A program made the translations under genes and the position numbers. The notes under the pieces were generated by a model that was not told where the DNA came from, made no database searches, and worked only from the letters and a program-made list of their open reading frames with translations. Of a stretch of 18,983 bases of DNA, positions 1 to 7,326 are shown in pieces. Origin of the DNA: Desulfobacula sp. (GTDB lineage: Bacteria; Desulfobacterota; Desulfobacteria; Desulfobacterales; Desulfobacteraceae). How positions within the stretch are numbered: the stretch's first letter is position 1; every line of letters starts with the position of its first letter. The DNA lies in assembly GCA_027858355.1 (NCBI GenBank), contig JAQICW010000647.1:1-18983 (forward strand), written 5' to 3'.

Positions 1-13
1 AGGAAAAATTAAG

Positions 14-1108
14 ATGCCTTTGGTTCAAAAAAGACGGGTAACCCGTCAAATAAGTATTGGAAATGTTAAGATAGGTTCTAATGCACCTATTTGTGTCCAG
101 TCCATGACCAATACCCAGACCCAGGATGTGAAAGCTACGACCCGGCAGATTCTTGCCCTTGAAAAGGCAGGGTGTGAAATCATAAGGGTTGCCGTTCCAG
201 ATATGGAAGCTGCCCTGGCCATTGAGAAGATCAAACAGCAGATCACCATTCCAATAATAGCAGATATTCATTTTGATTACAGGCTGGCCCTGGCATCTGC
301 AAGGGCAGGTGCAGATGCTTTAAGAATAAATCCCGGCAATATCGGGGAAACAAAAAAGGTCAGGGCTGTGGTAGATTGTGCAAAAGATCATGGCATCCCC
401 ATAAGAATCGGTGTGAATGCAGGCTCCCTTGAAAAACAGATTGAACAGCGTCTTGGAACAACTGCCGAGGCTATGGTGGAAAGCGCTTTCCGCAATATAA
501 ACATTCTTGAAGATTTAAATTTTTATGACATTAAAGTTTCCCTGAAAGCCTCGGATGTTTCAAGGACGGTGAAGGCTTACCAATTATTGTCTTTAAAAAC
601 AAATGTGCCGTTTCATGTCGGGGTAACAGAGGCTGGCGGTCTTTATGCCGGCATCACAAAATCAGCCATTGGCATCGGCATGCTGCTGGCCCAGGGCCTT
701 GGTGATACTATCCGGGTCTCATTGACAAGGGATCCTGTTGAAGAAATCAGGACAGGGTTTGAGATCTTAAGGGCGTTAGGGATCAGAAGCAGGGGGCCGG
801 AATTGATTTCCTGTCCTACCTGCGGCCGGTGTAAGATCGATCTTTTTAAAATTGCGGAGAAAGTAGAAAAAGCTTTACTTGAACATCCTTCCCAGATTAA
901 AGTTGCTATTATGGGATGCATTGTAAACGGTCCTGGTGAAGCAAAGGAAGCAGATATAGGTATTGCAGGTGGTGATGGCATGGGGATTTTATTTAAAAAA
1001 GGAAAAGTGATTCGAAAAATACACCAGGATCAGCTTGTGGACCAATTGCTGGGCGAAATTGATAATATGACAAAGACTTCGGAGGAATTTAATGGCACAA
1101 AAGAATAA
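14..1108 (+). CDS. ispG: 4-hydroxy-3-methylbut-2-enyl diphosphate synthase (flavodoxin/ferredoxin type)
   Basis: IspG (GcpE) carries out the penultimate step of the MEP isoprenoid pathway in the cytosol. It reductively opens methylerythritol cyclodiphosphate to HMBPP using a [4Fe-4S] cluster. The 364-residue protein has the usual bacterial length, with a TIM-barrel N-terminal part (about 1-255) and a C-terminal cluster domain. The cluster ligands are visible as CPTC (Cys267, Cys270) and Cys302 plus Glu309 in the MGCIVNGPGEA motif; the spacing matches the E. coli enzyme with a shift of three residues. ATG at 14 is preceded by AGGAAA at the very start of the window. Its 3' end overlaps proS by 17 nt, so the two are co-transcribed and probably translationally coupled. 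Nothing looks truncated. Identification is firm. Confidence 0.97.
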   Translation: MPLVQKRRVTRQISIGNVKIGSNAPICVQSMTNTQTQDVKATTRQILALEKAGCEIIRVAVPDMEAALAIEKIKQQITIPIIADIHFDYRLALASARAGADALRINPGNIGETKKVRAVVDCAKDHGIPIRIGVNAGSLEKQIEQRLGTTAEAMVESAFRNINILEDLNFYDIKVSLKASDVSRTVKAYQLLSLKTNVPFHVGVTEAGGLYAGITKSAIGIGMLLAQGLGDTIRVSLTRDPVEEIRTGFEILRALGIRSRGPELISCPTCGRCKIDLFKIAEKVEKALLEHPSQIKVAIMGCIVNGPGEAKEADIGIAGGDGMGILFKKGKVIRKIHQDQLVDQLLGEIDNMTKTSEEFNGTKE

Positions 1109-2603
1109 ATCAGCGATCTCGCCAACCCGGGAACAAGATTATGCTGCATGGTATCAGGAAGTGGTTAAAGCATCAGACATGGCTGAAAATTCACCTGTCA
1201 GGGGATGCATGGTGATAAAACCCTGGGGATATGCGCTTTGGGAAAATATCGTGCACCAGATGGATATCATGTTTAAGGAAACAGGTGTAAAAAATGCTTA
1301 TTTTCCTTTGTTTATCCCCTTGAGTTATCTTGAAAAAGAAGCAGAGCATGTGGAAGGGTTTGCCAAAGAGTGTGCTGTTGTCACCCATCACAGACTTGAA
1401 AAGGATGGCAAAGGCGGTTTAAAGCCAGCGGGAAAACTTGCTGAACCATTAATTGTCCGCCCCACGTCTGAAACCATTATTGGGGAATCCATGGCCAGAT
1501 GGACATCAAGTTCCAGGGATCTTCCCCTTCTTTTAAATCAGTGGGCCAATGTGGTTCGATGGGAGATGCGGACCCGGATGTTTTTGCGGACCAGTGAATT
1601 TTTATGGCAGGAAGGCCATACTGCCCATGCCACAGAGGCCGAAGCAAAAGAGAGAACCATGCTCATGCTGGATGTGTATACAAAATTTGTTGAAGAATAT
1701 CTGGCCATGCCCGTGATCAGGGGCCAAAAGACTGTTTCAGAACGATTTCCCGGGGCTGATGATACCATTTGTATTGAAGCCATGATGCAGGATAAGAGGG
1801 CTCTTCAGGCTGGCACGTCCCATTTTCTGGGTCAGAATTTTGCCAGAGGCTCGGATATTAAATTTCAGAACGAGGAAGGCGAAGAAGCCTATGCCTGGAC
1901 CACATCCTGGGGAACCTCCACCCGGATGATCGGCGGGATGATCATGGTGCACTCGGATGATGATGGCCTAGTGCTTCCGCCACGGGTGGCACCGGCCCAT
2001 GTCGTCATTATTCCGATTTTTAAAAAAGGTGAAGATAGCCGCATCATAATGGAAAGCGTCCAGGGCCTTAAAGATGTCCTGGAAGAAAAATTATTTCATG
2101 ACAGAAAGATCCAGGTAGAAATTGATGATCGGGATATCGGCGGCACCAGGGGTTGGGACTGGGTAAAAAAAGGTGTTCCCGTCCGGATTGAACTGGGCCC
2201 CAGGGATATTCAAAACAACAGCGTATTCATGGCCAGAAGGGATGAACCCACAAGCCAGAAACAATCCATGAACAGAGAAGAATTTATCGATCAGATCACA
2301 GATATTCTGGACAATATTCAGGATAATCTTTTTAACCGGGCAGTTAACTATCAAAAAGAACACACTTTTGAAATTGATGATAAAAAAGCATTTTATAAGC
2401 TCTATAAAAATACCAAAGGATATCATAATGGTGCCTTTGTCATGGCCCATTGGTGCGGATCTGAAAAATGTGAAGAAAAAATAAAAAAAGAATTGTCCGT
2501 TACTATACGGTGTATCCCTTTTGACAGTCCTATAGAATATGGTAAGTGTATTTCTTGTGATAACGCAAGCTCAAGAAGGGTTCTTTTTGCAAAAGCTTAT
2601 TAA
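1092..2603 (+). CDS. proS: Prolyl-tRNA synthetase, archaeal/eukaryote-like (short, INS-less) type
   Basis: This class II synthetase charges tRNA(Pro) with proline. The 503-residue protein shows RPTSE (123-127), the motif 2 region RWEMRTR...WQEGHTAH (156-179), TSHFLGQNF (242-250) and motif 3 GLVLPPRVAP (292-301). An anticodon-binding domain follows, and then a C-terminal domain with Cys455, Cys460, Cys486 and Cys489 that is probably zinc-binding. The chain ends in Tyr. There is no large editing (INS) insertion between motifs 2 and 3. Both the architecture and the C-terminal Tyr are hallmarks of the archaeal/eukaryote-like ProRS group, not the longer E. coli-like group. The ATG has an excellent GGAGGA at 1081-1086, inside the end of ispG. 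The relA gene follows after about 9 nt. Confidence 0.96.
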   Translation: MAQKNKSAISPTREQDYAAWYQEVVKASDMAENSPVRGCMVIKPWGYALWENIVHQMDIMFKETGVKNAYFPLFIPLSYLEKEAEHVEGFAKECAVVTHHRLEKDGKGGLKPAGKLAEPLIVRPTSETIIGESMARWTSSSRDLPLLLNQWANVVRWEMRTRMFLRTSEFLWQEGHTAHATEAEAKERTMLMLDVYTKFVEEYLAMPVIRGQKTVSERFPGADDTICIEAMMQDKRALQAGTSHFLGQNFARGSDIKFQNEEGEEAYAWTTSWGTSTRMIGGMIMVHSDDDGLVLPPRVAPAHVVIIPIFKKGEDSRIIMESVQGLKDVLEEKLFHDRKIQVEIDDRDIGGTRGWDWVKKGVPVRIELGPRDIQNNSVFMARRDEPTSQKQSMNREEFIDQITDILDNIQDNLFNRAVNYQKEHTFEIDDKKAFYKLYKNTKGYHNGAFVMAHWCGSEKCEEKIKKELSVTIRCIPFDSPIEYGKCISCDNASSRRVLFAKAY

Positions 2604-2612
2604 GCATTGCCT

Positions 2613-4766
2613 ATGATCAGGATTACCGACATACTGGATAAAATAGAGGAGTATAATCCCGGAGGGGATTCAGATATAATAGACCGGGCTTATATTTACT
2701 CTGCAAGAGCTCATGAAGGCCAGGTTCGACTTTCCGGGGAAACCTATCTTTCCCATCCTCTTGAGGTGGCAAATATTTTAGCAGATATGCGTCTGGATGT
2801 TGAGAGCATTGCTGCAGCCCTCCTGCACGACGTCATTGAAGATACTCCGGCTACAAGAGAAGACATTGAAAAGATGTTCGGGCCGGATGTTGCCCATATT
2901 GTTTCCGGTGTAACAAAACTTTCAGCCCTGCCATTTTCAACCAAAATAGCCCAGCAGGCAGAAAGTTTGCGAAAAATGATTCTTGCCATGGCAGATGATA
3001 TCCGGGTGGTTCTCATCAAGCTTGCGGACAGGATCCATAATATGCGAACCTTAAAGTATCACCAGAATCCTGAAAAACAGGCAGCCATTGCCCAGGAAAC
3101 TCTGGATATCTATGCCCCTATAGCCGCCCGATTGGGTATTTTCTGGATAAAGTATGAACTGGAGGAAATGGGATTCTATTATACCCTAAGGGATGAGTAT
3201 GAACGTATTGATGCCCTGGTGAATAAAGCCAAAGATGAAAAAGAAGATTACATTAAAGAGGTGAATGAGAAGCTTCACAATAAAATGAGAGAAATGGGGC
3301 TTAAATGTGAAATAAAAGGTAGATACAAGCAGCATTACAGCATTTATCAGAAAATGGTATCCCAGAATCTTGAATTTAGCGAGGTCTATGATATCATTGC
3401 ATTTAGACTTATCCTGGATACTGTTCCCAATTGCTATGCTGCTCTGGGTGCCATCCATTCAATGTGGAAGCCGATTTATAACAAAATTAAAGACTATATT
3501 GGCAATCCCAAGCCCAATATGTATCAATCAATTCATACCACTGTTGTGGGCCCAAAGGGCGAGCGGGTTGAAATACAGATCCGTACCTATGATATGGATC
3601 AGATTGCAGAATCCGGGATTGCAGCCCATTGGAGTTATAAAGAAGGTACAAAGGTTGATGAGCGTGCTGGAGAATTGTTTTCCTGGATAAAAAAGCTTGT
3701 GGAAAATCAGGAAAATTATAATGACCCGGATGAATTTCTGGAAAATGTACGCATTGACCTGTATCCTGCTGAAATATATGTGTTCACACCCCAGGGCGAG
3801 ATCAAGACCCTTCCCAAAAAAGCCACGCCCGTGGATTTTGCTTATCTTATACATACGGAAGTTGGTGCCGAGTGCACAGGAGCAAAGGTCAATGGAAAAT
3901 TGGTGCCCCTGACCCATCAATTAAATACAGGGGATAAAATAGAAATTATTACAACCAAAGGCCATACCCCAAGTCCTGACTGGCTTAATTTTGTAAAGAC
4001 AGTAAAGGCCAGAACTAAAATCAGGGGCTGGATCAATGCCCAGGAAAAAGAGAGAAGTTATTCCCTGGGAAGAGAGATATGTGAAAAGACATTTAGAAAG
4101 AAAAACCAGAATTTTAATGCCCTTGTTAAATCAGGGGAAATCAAAAAGGTTGCCGATACCTATGGGTTTAAATCCATTGATGATCTAATCGCCCATGTGG
4201 GCTTTGGAAAACTCACCCCGTTGCAGATTTTGAATAAGGCTTTGCCTGAACTTGAAAAACAGGAAGTTAAAGAAGGAAGCATTCTTCAGAAACTGGTTGG
4301 AAAACGAAAGAAAAAAGAGAGTACAGGCATTGTTGTAAAAGGGCTGGATGATATTCTTGTTCGGTTTTCAAAATGCTGCAACGCACTTCCGGGAGATCCC
4401 ATAACTGGTTACATCACCCAGGGCCAGGGTGTGACCATTCACCGAAAAGGGTGCGTGAATGTCATGAAAATGAGTAATGAACGTCAGATTGAAGTCCAAT
4501 GGAGTAACAATGTCACAGAATCTTATCCTGCCAGCATAAAGGTCCTGACAGATGACAGGTTTGGGCTTTTAGCAGATATTGCGTCCGTGATCAGCAAACA
4601 TAAATCAAATATTTTAAATGCTAAAACAGAAACCCAGGAAACAGGCCTGGGCCTGTTTTATTTTACCATCCTGGTTGAAAGTACAGCTCAACTTCGAAAA
4701 ATCATGTCAGAGATCAGAAAAGTGAAAAAAGTAACGGATGTCAAACGAATTATCAGAGCCGAATAA
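2613..4766 (+). CDS. relA: Bifunctional (p)ppGpp synthetase/hydrolase (Rel/Spo homologue)
   Basis: This long RSH enzyme makes and degrades the alarmone (p)ppGpp in response to starvation. With ATG at 2613 it has 717 residues. The N-terminal HD hydrolase domain (about 47-147) keeps the catalytic HDVIEDT (72-78), so hydrolase activity is expected. The synthetase domain (about 238-345) has GRYKQHYSIYQKM, NMYQSIHTT and EIQIRT. A TGS domain (about 387-447), a Cys-containing conserved segment (588-614) and a C-terminal ACT domain (about 640-717) follow. The synthetase signature reads KIKD (291-294), a conservative variant of the RxKD typical of bifunctional enzymes. A TTG at 2607 would add two residues. 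I prefer ATG 2613 because family members usually begin MIRI-like. No Shine-Dalgarno sequence precedes either start, which suggests coupling to proS. Confidence 0.96.
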   Translation: MIRITDILDKIEEYNPGGDSDIIDRAYIYSARAHEGQVRLSGETYLSHPLEVANILADMRLDVESIAAALLHDVIEDTPATREDIEKMFGPDVAHIVSGVTKLSALPFSTKIAQQAESLRKMILAMADDIRVVLIKLADRIHNMRTLKYHQNPEKQAAIAQETLDIYAPIAARLGIFWIKYELEEMGFYYTLRDEYERIDALVNKAKDEKEDYIKEVNEKLHNKMREMGLKCEIKGRYKQHYSIYQKMVSQNLEFSEVYDIIAFRLILDTVPNCYAALGAIHSMWKPIYNKIKDYIGNPKPNMYQSIHTTVVGPKGERVEIQIRTYDMDQIAESGIAAHWSYKEGTKVDERAGELFSWIKKLVENQENYNDPDEFLENVRIDLYPAEIYVFTPQGEIKTLPKKATPVDFAYLIHTEVGAECTGAKVNGKLVPLTHQLNTGDKIEIITTKGHTPSPDWLNFVKTVKARTKIRGWINAQEKERSYSLGREICEKTFRKKNQNFNALVKSGEIKKVADTYGFKSIDDLIAHVGFGKLTPLQILNKALPELEKQEVKEGSILQKLVGKRKKKESTGIVVKGLDDILVRFSKCCNALPGDPITGYITQGQGVTIHRKGCVNVMKMSNERQIEVQWSNNVTESYPASIKVLTDDRFGLLADIASVISKHKSNILNAKTETQETGLGLFYFTILVESTAQLRKIMSEIRKVKKVTDVKRIIRAE

Positions 4767-4845
4767 ATCATATCTACAAGCTCATATCAATTTTGAAAAA
4801 GGCGAGCATTCCCAACTGGCAGAATCTGTATTAAAAACTTTTTAG
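4738..4845 (+). CDS. Possible tiny ORF overlapping the relA 3' end (unknown function)
   Basis: An ATG at 4738, inside the last codons of relA in another frame, opens a 35-codon ORF ending at TAG 4843-4845. The peptide runs from MSNELSEPNK to AESVLKTF and looks amphipathic and helical (SYLQAHINFEKGEHSQLAES). It overlaps relA by 29 nt and has no clear Shine-Dalgarno sequence. One extra T in the T5 run just before the stop would continue it as LDRLQK and then a stop, so it could also be a short gene with a frameshift. No function can be assigned and it may be chance. Confidence 0.2.
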   Translation: MSNELSEPNKSYLQAHINFEKGEHSQLAESVLKTF

Positions 4846-4863
4846 ACAGGTTACAAAAATAAA

Positions 4864-4896
4864 GGTTTGGGCTGTCTTGCTTAAACGGCCCGAACC
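4864..4896 (-). terminator. Hairpin terminator after rpmB (possibly bidirectional with relA)
   Basis: GGTTTGGGC (4864-4872) pairs with GCCCGAACC (4888-4896) to give a 9-bp stem with one G-U pair and a 15-nt loop. On the minus strand the hairpin is followed by CTTTATTTTTG, a usable U-rich tract, so it best fits the end of the trxA-trxB-bamD-rpmB unit. On the plus strand it lies about 100 nt after relA and is followed only by a weakly T-rich stretch, so it may also stop relA transcripts. Confidence 0.6.
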
Positions 4897-4932
4897 AGAA
4901 AATTTGTATTATTGATAAAGAAGGAAGCGGCC

Positions 4933-5127
4933 TTAAGAGGCTTTAGTTACTTTTCCTGCTTTAATACAGCTTGTGCAGACATCTATTTTTCTAACACAAT
5001 CCTCTTTAATTACTGCACGAACTCTTTGAAGGTTGGGATTAAATTTTCTCTTGTTCAGATTATGAGCATGACTGACATTATTGCCAACCATTGGTTTTTT
5101 TCCGCAAATTGCACATTCTTTCGACAT
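4933..5127 (-). CDS. rpmB: Large ribosomal subunit protein bL28
   Basis: bL28 is a small structural protein of the 50S subunit. The 64-residue chain is highly basic and has the family pattern: an N-terminal CAIC (Cys5, Cys8) and a C-terminal CTSC, the two CxxC pairs of the zinc-binding (C+) form of L28. The conserved GNNVSHAHN and KRKFNPNLQRVR segments are also present. ATG at 5127 is preceded by AGGAG at good spacing. It is the last gene before the 4864-4896 hairpin and lies 81 nt downstream of bamD. The Zn-binding form indicates that no zinc-free replacement has occurred here. Confidence 0.96.
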   Translation of the reverse strand: MSKECAICGKKPMVGNNVSHAHNLNKRKFNPNLQRVRAVIKEDCVRKIDVCTSCIKAGKVTKAS

Positions 5128-5208
5128 TTTATACTCCTAAAAAAATCTTTTTAACAAAATAATAACCTGGGATAGATATATTAAAAACAAATAAAAGTAA
5201 AGAAATTT

Positions 5209-5859
5209 TTAATTTTTGTTTACCAAGGCCCTGCACTCAAGGATTTTATTCAATGCTTCTTTGCTTTCTTTTGAGTTGGGATAATTGGTGACAAGAGACT
5301 CATATCTTTTTAATGCAGATTTATATTTTTTTGTTTTGTAATAGAAATTGGCCACATACAATTCATGTCCTGAAAGGTTTTCCAAACATTTTTGGATTTT
5401 TTCCTTTGCTTTTTGGGCGAACTCACTTTCAGGGTATTGATCAATAAGGCGCTTGAACTGGGCCATGCTGTTTTTAGCAGGCGTCTGGTCGCGGTCCACA
5501 GTATCCAGTTGGTCAAACCAGCAAAGCCCGGTGCTATAAATAACATAAGGAATGGCATCGTTTTTTGGATGCAGTTTTTCAAATGCTTCATAGGCAAAGA
5601 TTGCTTCATCATATTCTTTAAGATGATAATGGGCATCTGCAATTTTAAGCTCCGCTAAAATGGAATACTTGCTGAACGGATACCAGTCCTTCAAATCCGT
5701 ATATGCTTTTATGGAAGTTTTATAGTTTCCAGAAATAAAGGCGGAAGATCCTTCTGAAACAAGCTCTTCAGCACTTTTTTCCCTTTCATGTGAGCTTTCA
5801 ATCAGAGCGCATCCAGAAAGCAGCAAAATAATCGTAAAGAATAAAAATAATTTTTTCAT
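5209..5859 (-). CDS. bamD: BamD-like outer-membrane assembly lipoprotein (TPR-rich)
   Basis: This looks like BamD (formerly YfiO/ComL), the periplasmic lipoprotein of the BAM complex that inserts beta-barrel proteins into the outer membrane. The 216-residue protein begins with a short basic n-region and hydrophobic core ending in the lipobox LSGC (residues 14-17). Cys17 is the predicted lipidation site. Ala at +2 fits outer-membrane sorting. The rest is helical TPR-like repeats, with segments such as GNYKTSIKAYTDLKDWYP, KEYDEAIFAYEAFEKLHP and KKYKSALKRYESLVTNYP. At 216 residues it is somewhat shorter than E. coli BamD. Its ATG overlaps the trxB stop (TGATG), so its translation probably depends on ribosomes finishing trxB. 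A generic TPR lipoprotein of the same fold is the main alternative. Confidence 0.85.
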   Translation of the reverse strand: MKKLFLFFTIILLLSGCALIESSHEREKSAEELVSEGSSAFISGNYKTSIKAYTDLKDWYPFSKYSILAELKIADAHYHLKEYDEAIFAYEAFEKLHPKNDAIPYVIYSTGLCWFDQLDTVDRDQTPAKNSMAQFKRLIDQYPESEFAQKAKEKIQKCLENLSGHELYVANFYYKTKKYKSALKRYESLVTNYPNSKESKEALNKILECRALVNKN

Positions 5860-6560
5860 CAGTATTGGTTCTCAATAAAATGTTCTGCAGATACGGCAGC
5901 AATAGCAGCATCACCTACAGCAGTTGATATCTGTCTTAATGGGGTATCTCTTACATCGCCCACAGCATATACACCGGGAACAGAGGTTTGCATTTTTGTG
6001 TCTGCAAGAATAAATCCAAACTCATCTGTTTCAACCGTGTTATTCAAAAATGAAGTGTTTGGTAAAATACCAACCCATATAAAACAGCCGTCAGCCTTTA
6101 AGGTTTTTTCTTCATTGGTTTTTACATTTTTTATCTTAACACTCTCCACACCGAAAAATCCGTCTATACCAGTTGGAATACTATCCCAGACAATTTCAAA
6201 TTTATCATTTGCAAAAGCTCTTTCCTGGAGTATTTTTGCAGCTCTCAACTCATCTCTTCTGTGAATCAGAAATACATTTTTGGCAAATTTTGTCAGGTAG
6301 ATGGCTTCCTGAACTGCTGTATCTCCTCCTCCAATTGCAACAACTATTTTTTCCTTGAAAAAAGGGGCATCACATGTGGCACAAAAAGAGACACCTTTCC
6401 CAATGAATTTAGCCTCGCCAATGCCAAGCGTTCTCGGGGAGGCACCCGAAGCAATGATAAGGCTTTTGGCTGTAATGCTCCGGTCCTTTAGAACAATCTC
6501 TTTTAATTCCTTGGAAAGCTTGAGGGAATGGACCTCTGCTGTTTCAATTTTTAATCCCAT
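5859..6560 (-). CDS. Thioredoxin reductase, C-terminal catalytic fragment
   Basis: This is the second part of the interrupted trxB frame, 233 residues starting MGLKIETAEV at the ATG directly after the TAA. It contains the redox-active CATC (60-63 of this fragment), the NADPH-binding GGGDTA (77-82), HRR (100-102), and the C-terminal FAD motif ending at GVYAVGDVRD (197-205). The only ribosome signal is a weak AGG eight bases before the ATG, within the end of the N-terminal fragment. Restart after termination is possible but unproven. Confidence 0.6.
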   Translation of the reverse strand: MGLKIETAEVHSLKLSKELKEIVLKDRSITAKSLIIASGASPRTLGIGEAKFIGKGVSFCATCDAPFFKEKIVVAIGGGDTAVQEAIYLTKFAKNVFLIHRRDELRAAKILQERAFANDKFEIVWDSIPTGIDGFFGVESVKIKNVKTNEEKTLKADGCFIWVGILPNTSFLNNTVETDEFGFILADTKMQTSVPGVYAVGDVRDTPLRQISTAVGDAAIAAVSAEHFIENQY

Positions 6561-6782
6561 TTATTCAGCCTGGATTTTCATCTTTTCAGCAAGATCAAAC
6601 CCTGAGATACCTTCGGGAAAACCAGGGTAGTTTTCTATCCAGTCAGTTACCAGGATCTGACCGCCTGGTACAGCTTTTTCCAAAAGCAGGACATTCATTC
6701 TTGCTCTGGCGGCATACATTCCTGCTGTCAGGCCGGCAGGGCCGGCACCAATAATTACAAGGTCATAATCAATCTTTGACAT
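6561..6782 (-). CDS. Thioredoxin reductase, N-terminal FAD-binding fragment
   Basis: This is the first part of the interrupted trxB frame, 73 residues from MSKIDYDL to KMKIQAE. It carries the dinucleotide-binding [13 protein letters not shown] and the conserved PGGQ and NYPGF segments, and then stops at TAA. Alone it would be only part of the FAD domain and not a functional enzyme. The ATG at 6782 has a strong AAGGAG, and the upstream trxA stop is 11 nt away, so initiation looks fully intact. Confidence 0.6.
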   Translation of the reverse strand: MSKIDYDLVIIGAGPAGLTAGMYAARARMNVLLLEKAVPGGQILVTDWIENYPGFPEGISGFDLAEKMKIQAE

Positions 6783-6793
6783 TAAACCTCTCC

Positions 6794-7120
6794 TTACAAG
6801 ACCCCTTTGATGGTTTCTTCAAGTTTTTCTTTGCCAACCATTCCCGTGATCTGATCAGCTATTTCTCCATTTTTAAAGAAAATCAGCGTAGGTATTGCCT
6901 GAACGCCATATTTGCTGGGACTGATTGGATTTTCATCAGCGTTTACTTTTGCAAAGGTCATTTTGTCACCATACTCTTTTTCAAGGGCATCAACGGTGGG
7001 GGCAATGGCTTTACAAGGACCACACCAGGGCGCCCAGAAATCCACCATTACAGGCTTTTCAGATTTAAGAACTTTTTCCTCAAAGGAATCATCTTCAAGT
7101 TCAATTATATTTTTTGTCAT
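6794..7120 (-). CDS. trxA: Thioredoxin
   Basis: Thioredoxin is the cytosolic disulfide-reducing carrier that draws electrons from TrxB. The 108-residue protein has the canonical active site WCGPC (32-36), the buried Asp27 in VDFWAPW, the cis-proline loop AIPTLIFF, and the usual full length. ATG at 7120 is preceded by AGGA at eight bases. It is the first gene of the minus-strand unit, has a good promoter about 40-70 bases upstream, and is followed 11 nt later by trxB. The intact TrxA beside an interrupted TrxB raises the question of how it is reduced. Confidence 0.97.
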   Translation of the reverse strand: MTKNIIELEDDSFEEKVLKSEKPVMVDFWAPWCGPCKAIAPTVDALEKEYGDKMTFAKVNADENPISPSKYGVQAIPTLIFFKNGEIADQITGMVGKEKLEETIKGVL

Positions 7121-7161
7121 GACAACCGTCCTAAGTTTATGGTTAAAAAAATATCTTTATA

Positions 7162-7189
7162 AATATAGGCCTTATTCATTTTTTGTCAA
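7162..7189 (-). promoter_or_regulatory. Sigma70-like promoter for trxA
   Basis: On the minus strand a perfect TTGACA (-35; 7184-7189) is followed after 16 bases by TATATT (-10; 7162-7167). It points to trxA, whose start is about 40 bases downstream. The repeat copy at 7200-7233 lies ten bases upstream of the -35. No operator was recognised. Confidence 0.55.
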
Positions 7190-7199
7190 TTAATCAACA

Positions 7200-7233
7200 A
7201 CTCAACTGGAGTTGCCAGATTTTAGTGGGGTCA
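7200..7233 (+). repeat. Inverted repeat copy 1 (REP-like, partner at 9062-9098)
   Basis: The sequence ACTCAACT, then GGAGTTGCCAGATTT, then T, then AGTGGGGTCA is repeated in inverse orientation at 9062-9098. There is one mismatch and a 3-base insertion in the other copy. It includes a small hairpin, CAACTC (7198-7203) with GAGTTG (7209-7214). It lies between the trxA promoter and the rubrerythrin terminator. A hairpin-bearing unit of this size resembles REP/MITE-type intergenic repeats, but no transposase is nearby. Confidence 0.75.
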
Positions 7234-7253
7234 ATAAAGTTCAAAAGAAAACT

Positions 7254-7300
7254 AAGGGGCAATAGCTTTTGATAATTCGCTCAAAGCTGTTTTACCCCTT
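7254..7300 (-). terminator. Terminator-like hairpin after the rubrerythrin gene
   Basis: AAGGGG (7254-7259) pairs with CCCCTT (7295-7300), and inside it AGCTTT (7264-7269) pairs with AAAGCT (7283-7288), with an internal loop between the two helices. On the minus strand it starts 27 bases after the rubrerythrin stop and is followed by AGTTTTCTTTTG, a T-rich tract, as expected for an intrinsic terminator. Confidence 0.5.
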
Positions 7301-7326
7301 AAAATCGTATAAGCAATGATTAAGCT

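Larger units (their letters stand above)
5859..6782 (-). pseudogene. trxB: trxB, thioredoxin reductase reading frame interrupted by an in-frame TAA
   Basis: Read through, this 307-codon frame is a complete thioredoxin reductase. It has the FAD-binding GAGPAG (12-17), the redox disulfide CATC (134-137), the NADPH-domain GGGDTA and HRR motifs, and the second FAD motif GVYAVGDVRD. The spacing matches ordinary 305-320-residue TrxB. Codon 74, however, is TAA (6563-6561), and the very next codon is an in-frame ATG. Relatives usually have Lys or Glu here, so a single base change would explain it. No residues are missing and no frameshift is present. TAA rules out selenocysteine (TGA) and pyrrolysine (TAG), both used in this lineage. 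Possibilities are a recent nonsense mutation, a base-call error, or a stop-restart making two polypeptides. It sits 11 nt after trxA and overlaps bamD by 1 nt. Confidence 0.75.

Noticed and set aside
2607..2609. TTG as the relA start
   Set aside because: It adds only two residues, has no ribosome-binding site, and the ATG at 2613 gives the expected MIRI-like N-terminus.
6561..6563. Selenocysteine or pyrrolysine recoding of the trxB internal stop
   Set aside because: The codon is TAA; Sec uses TGA and Pyl uses TAG. No recoding hairpin was needed or sought further.
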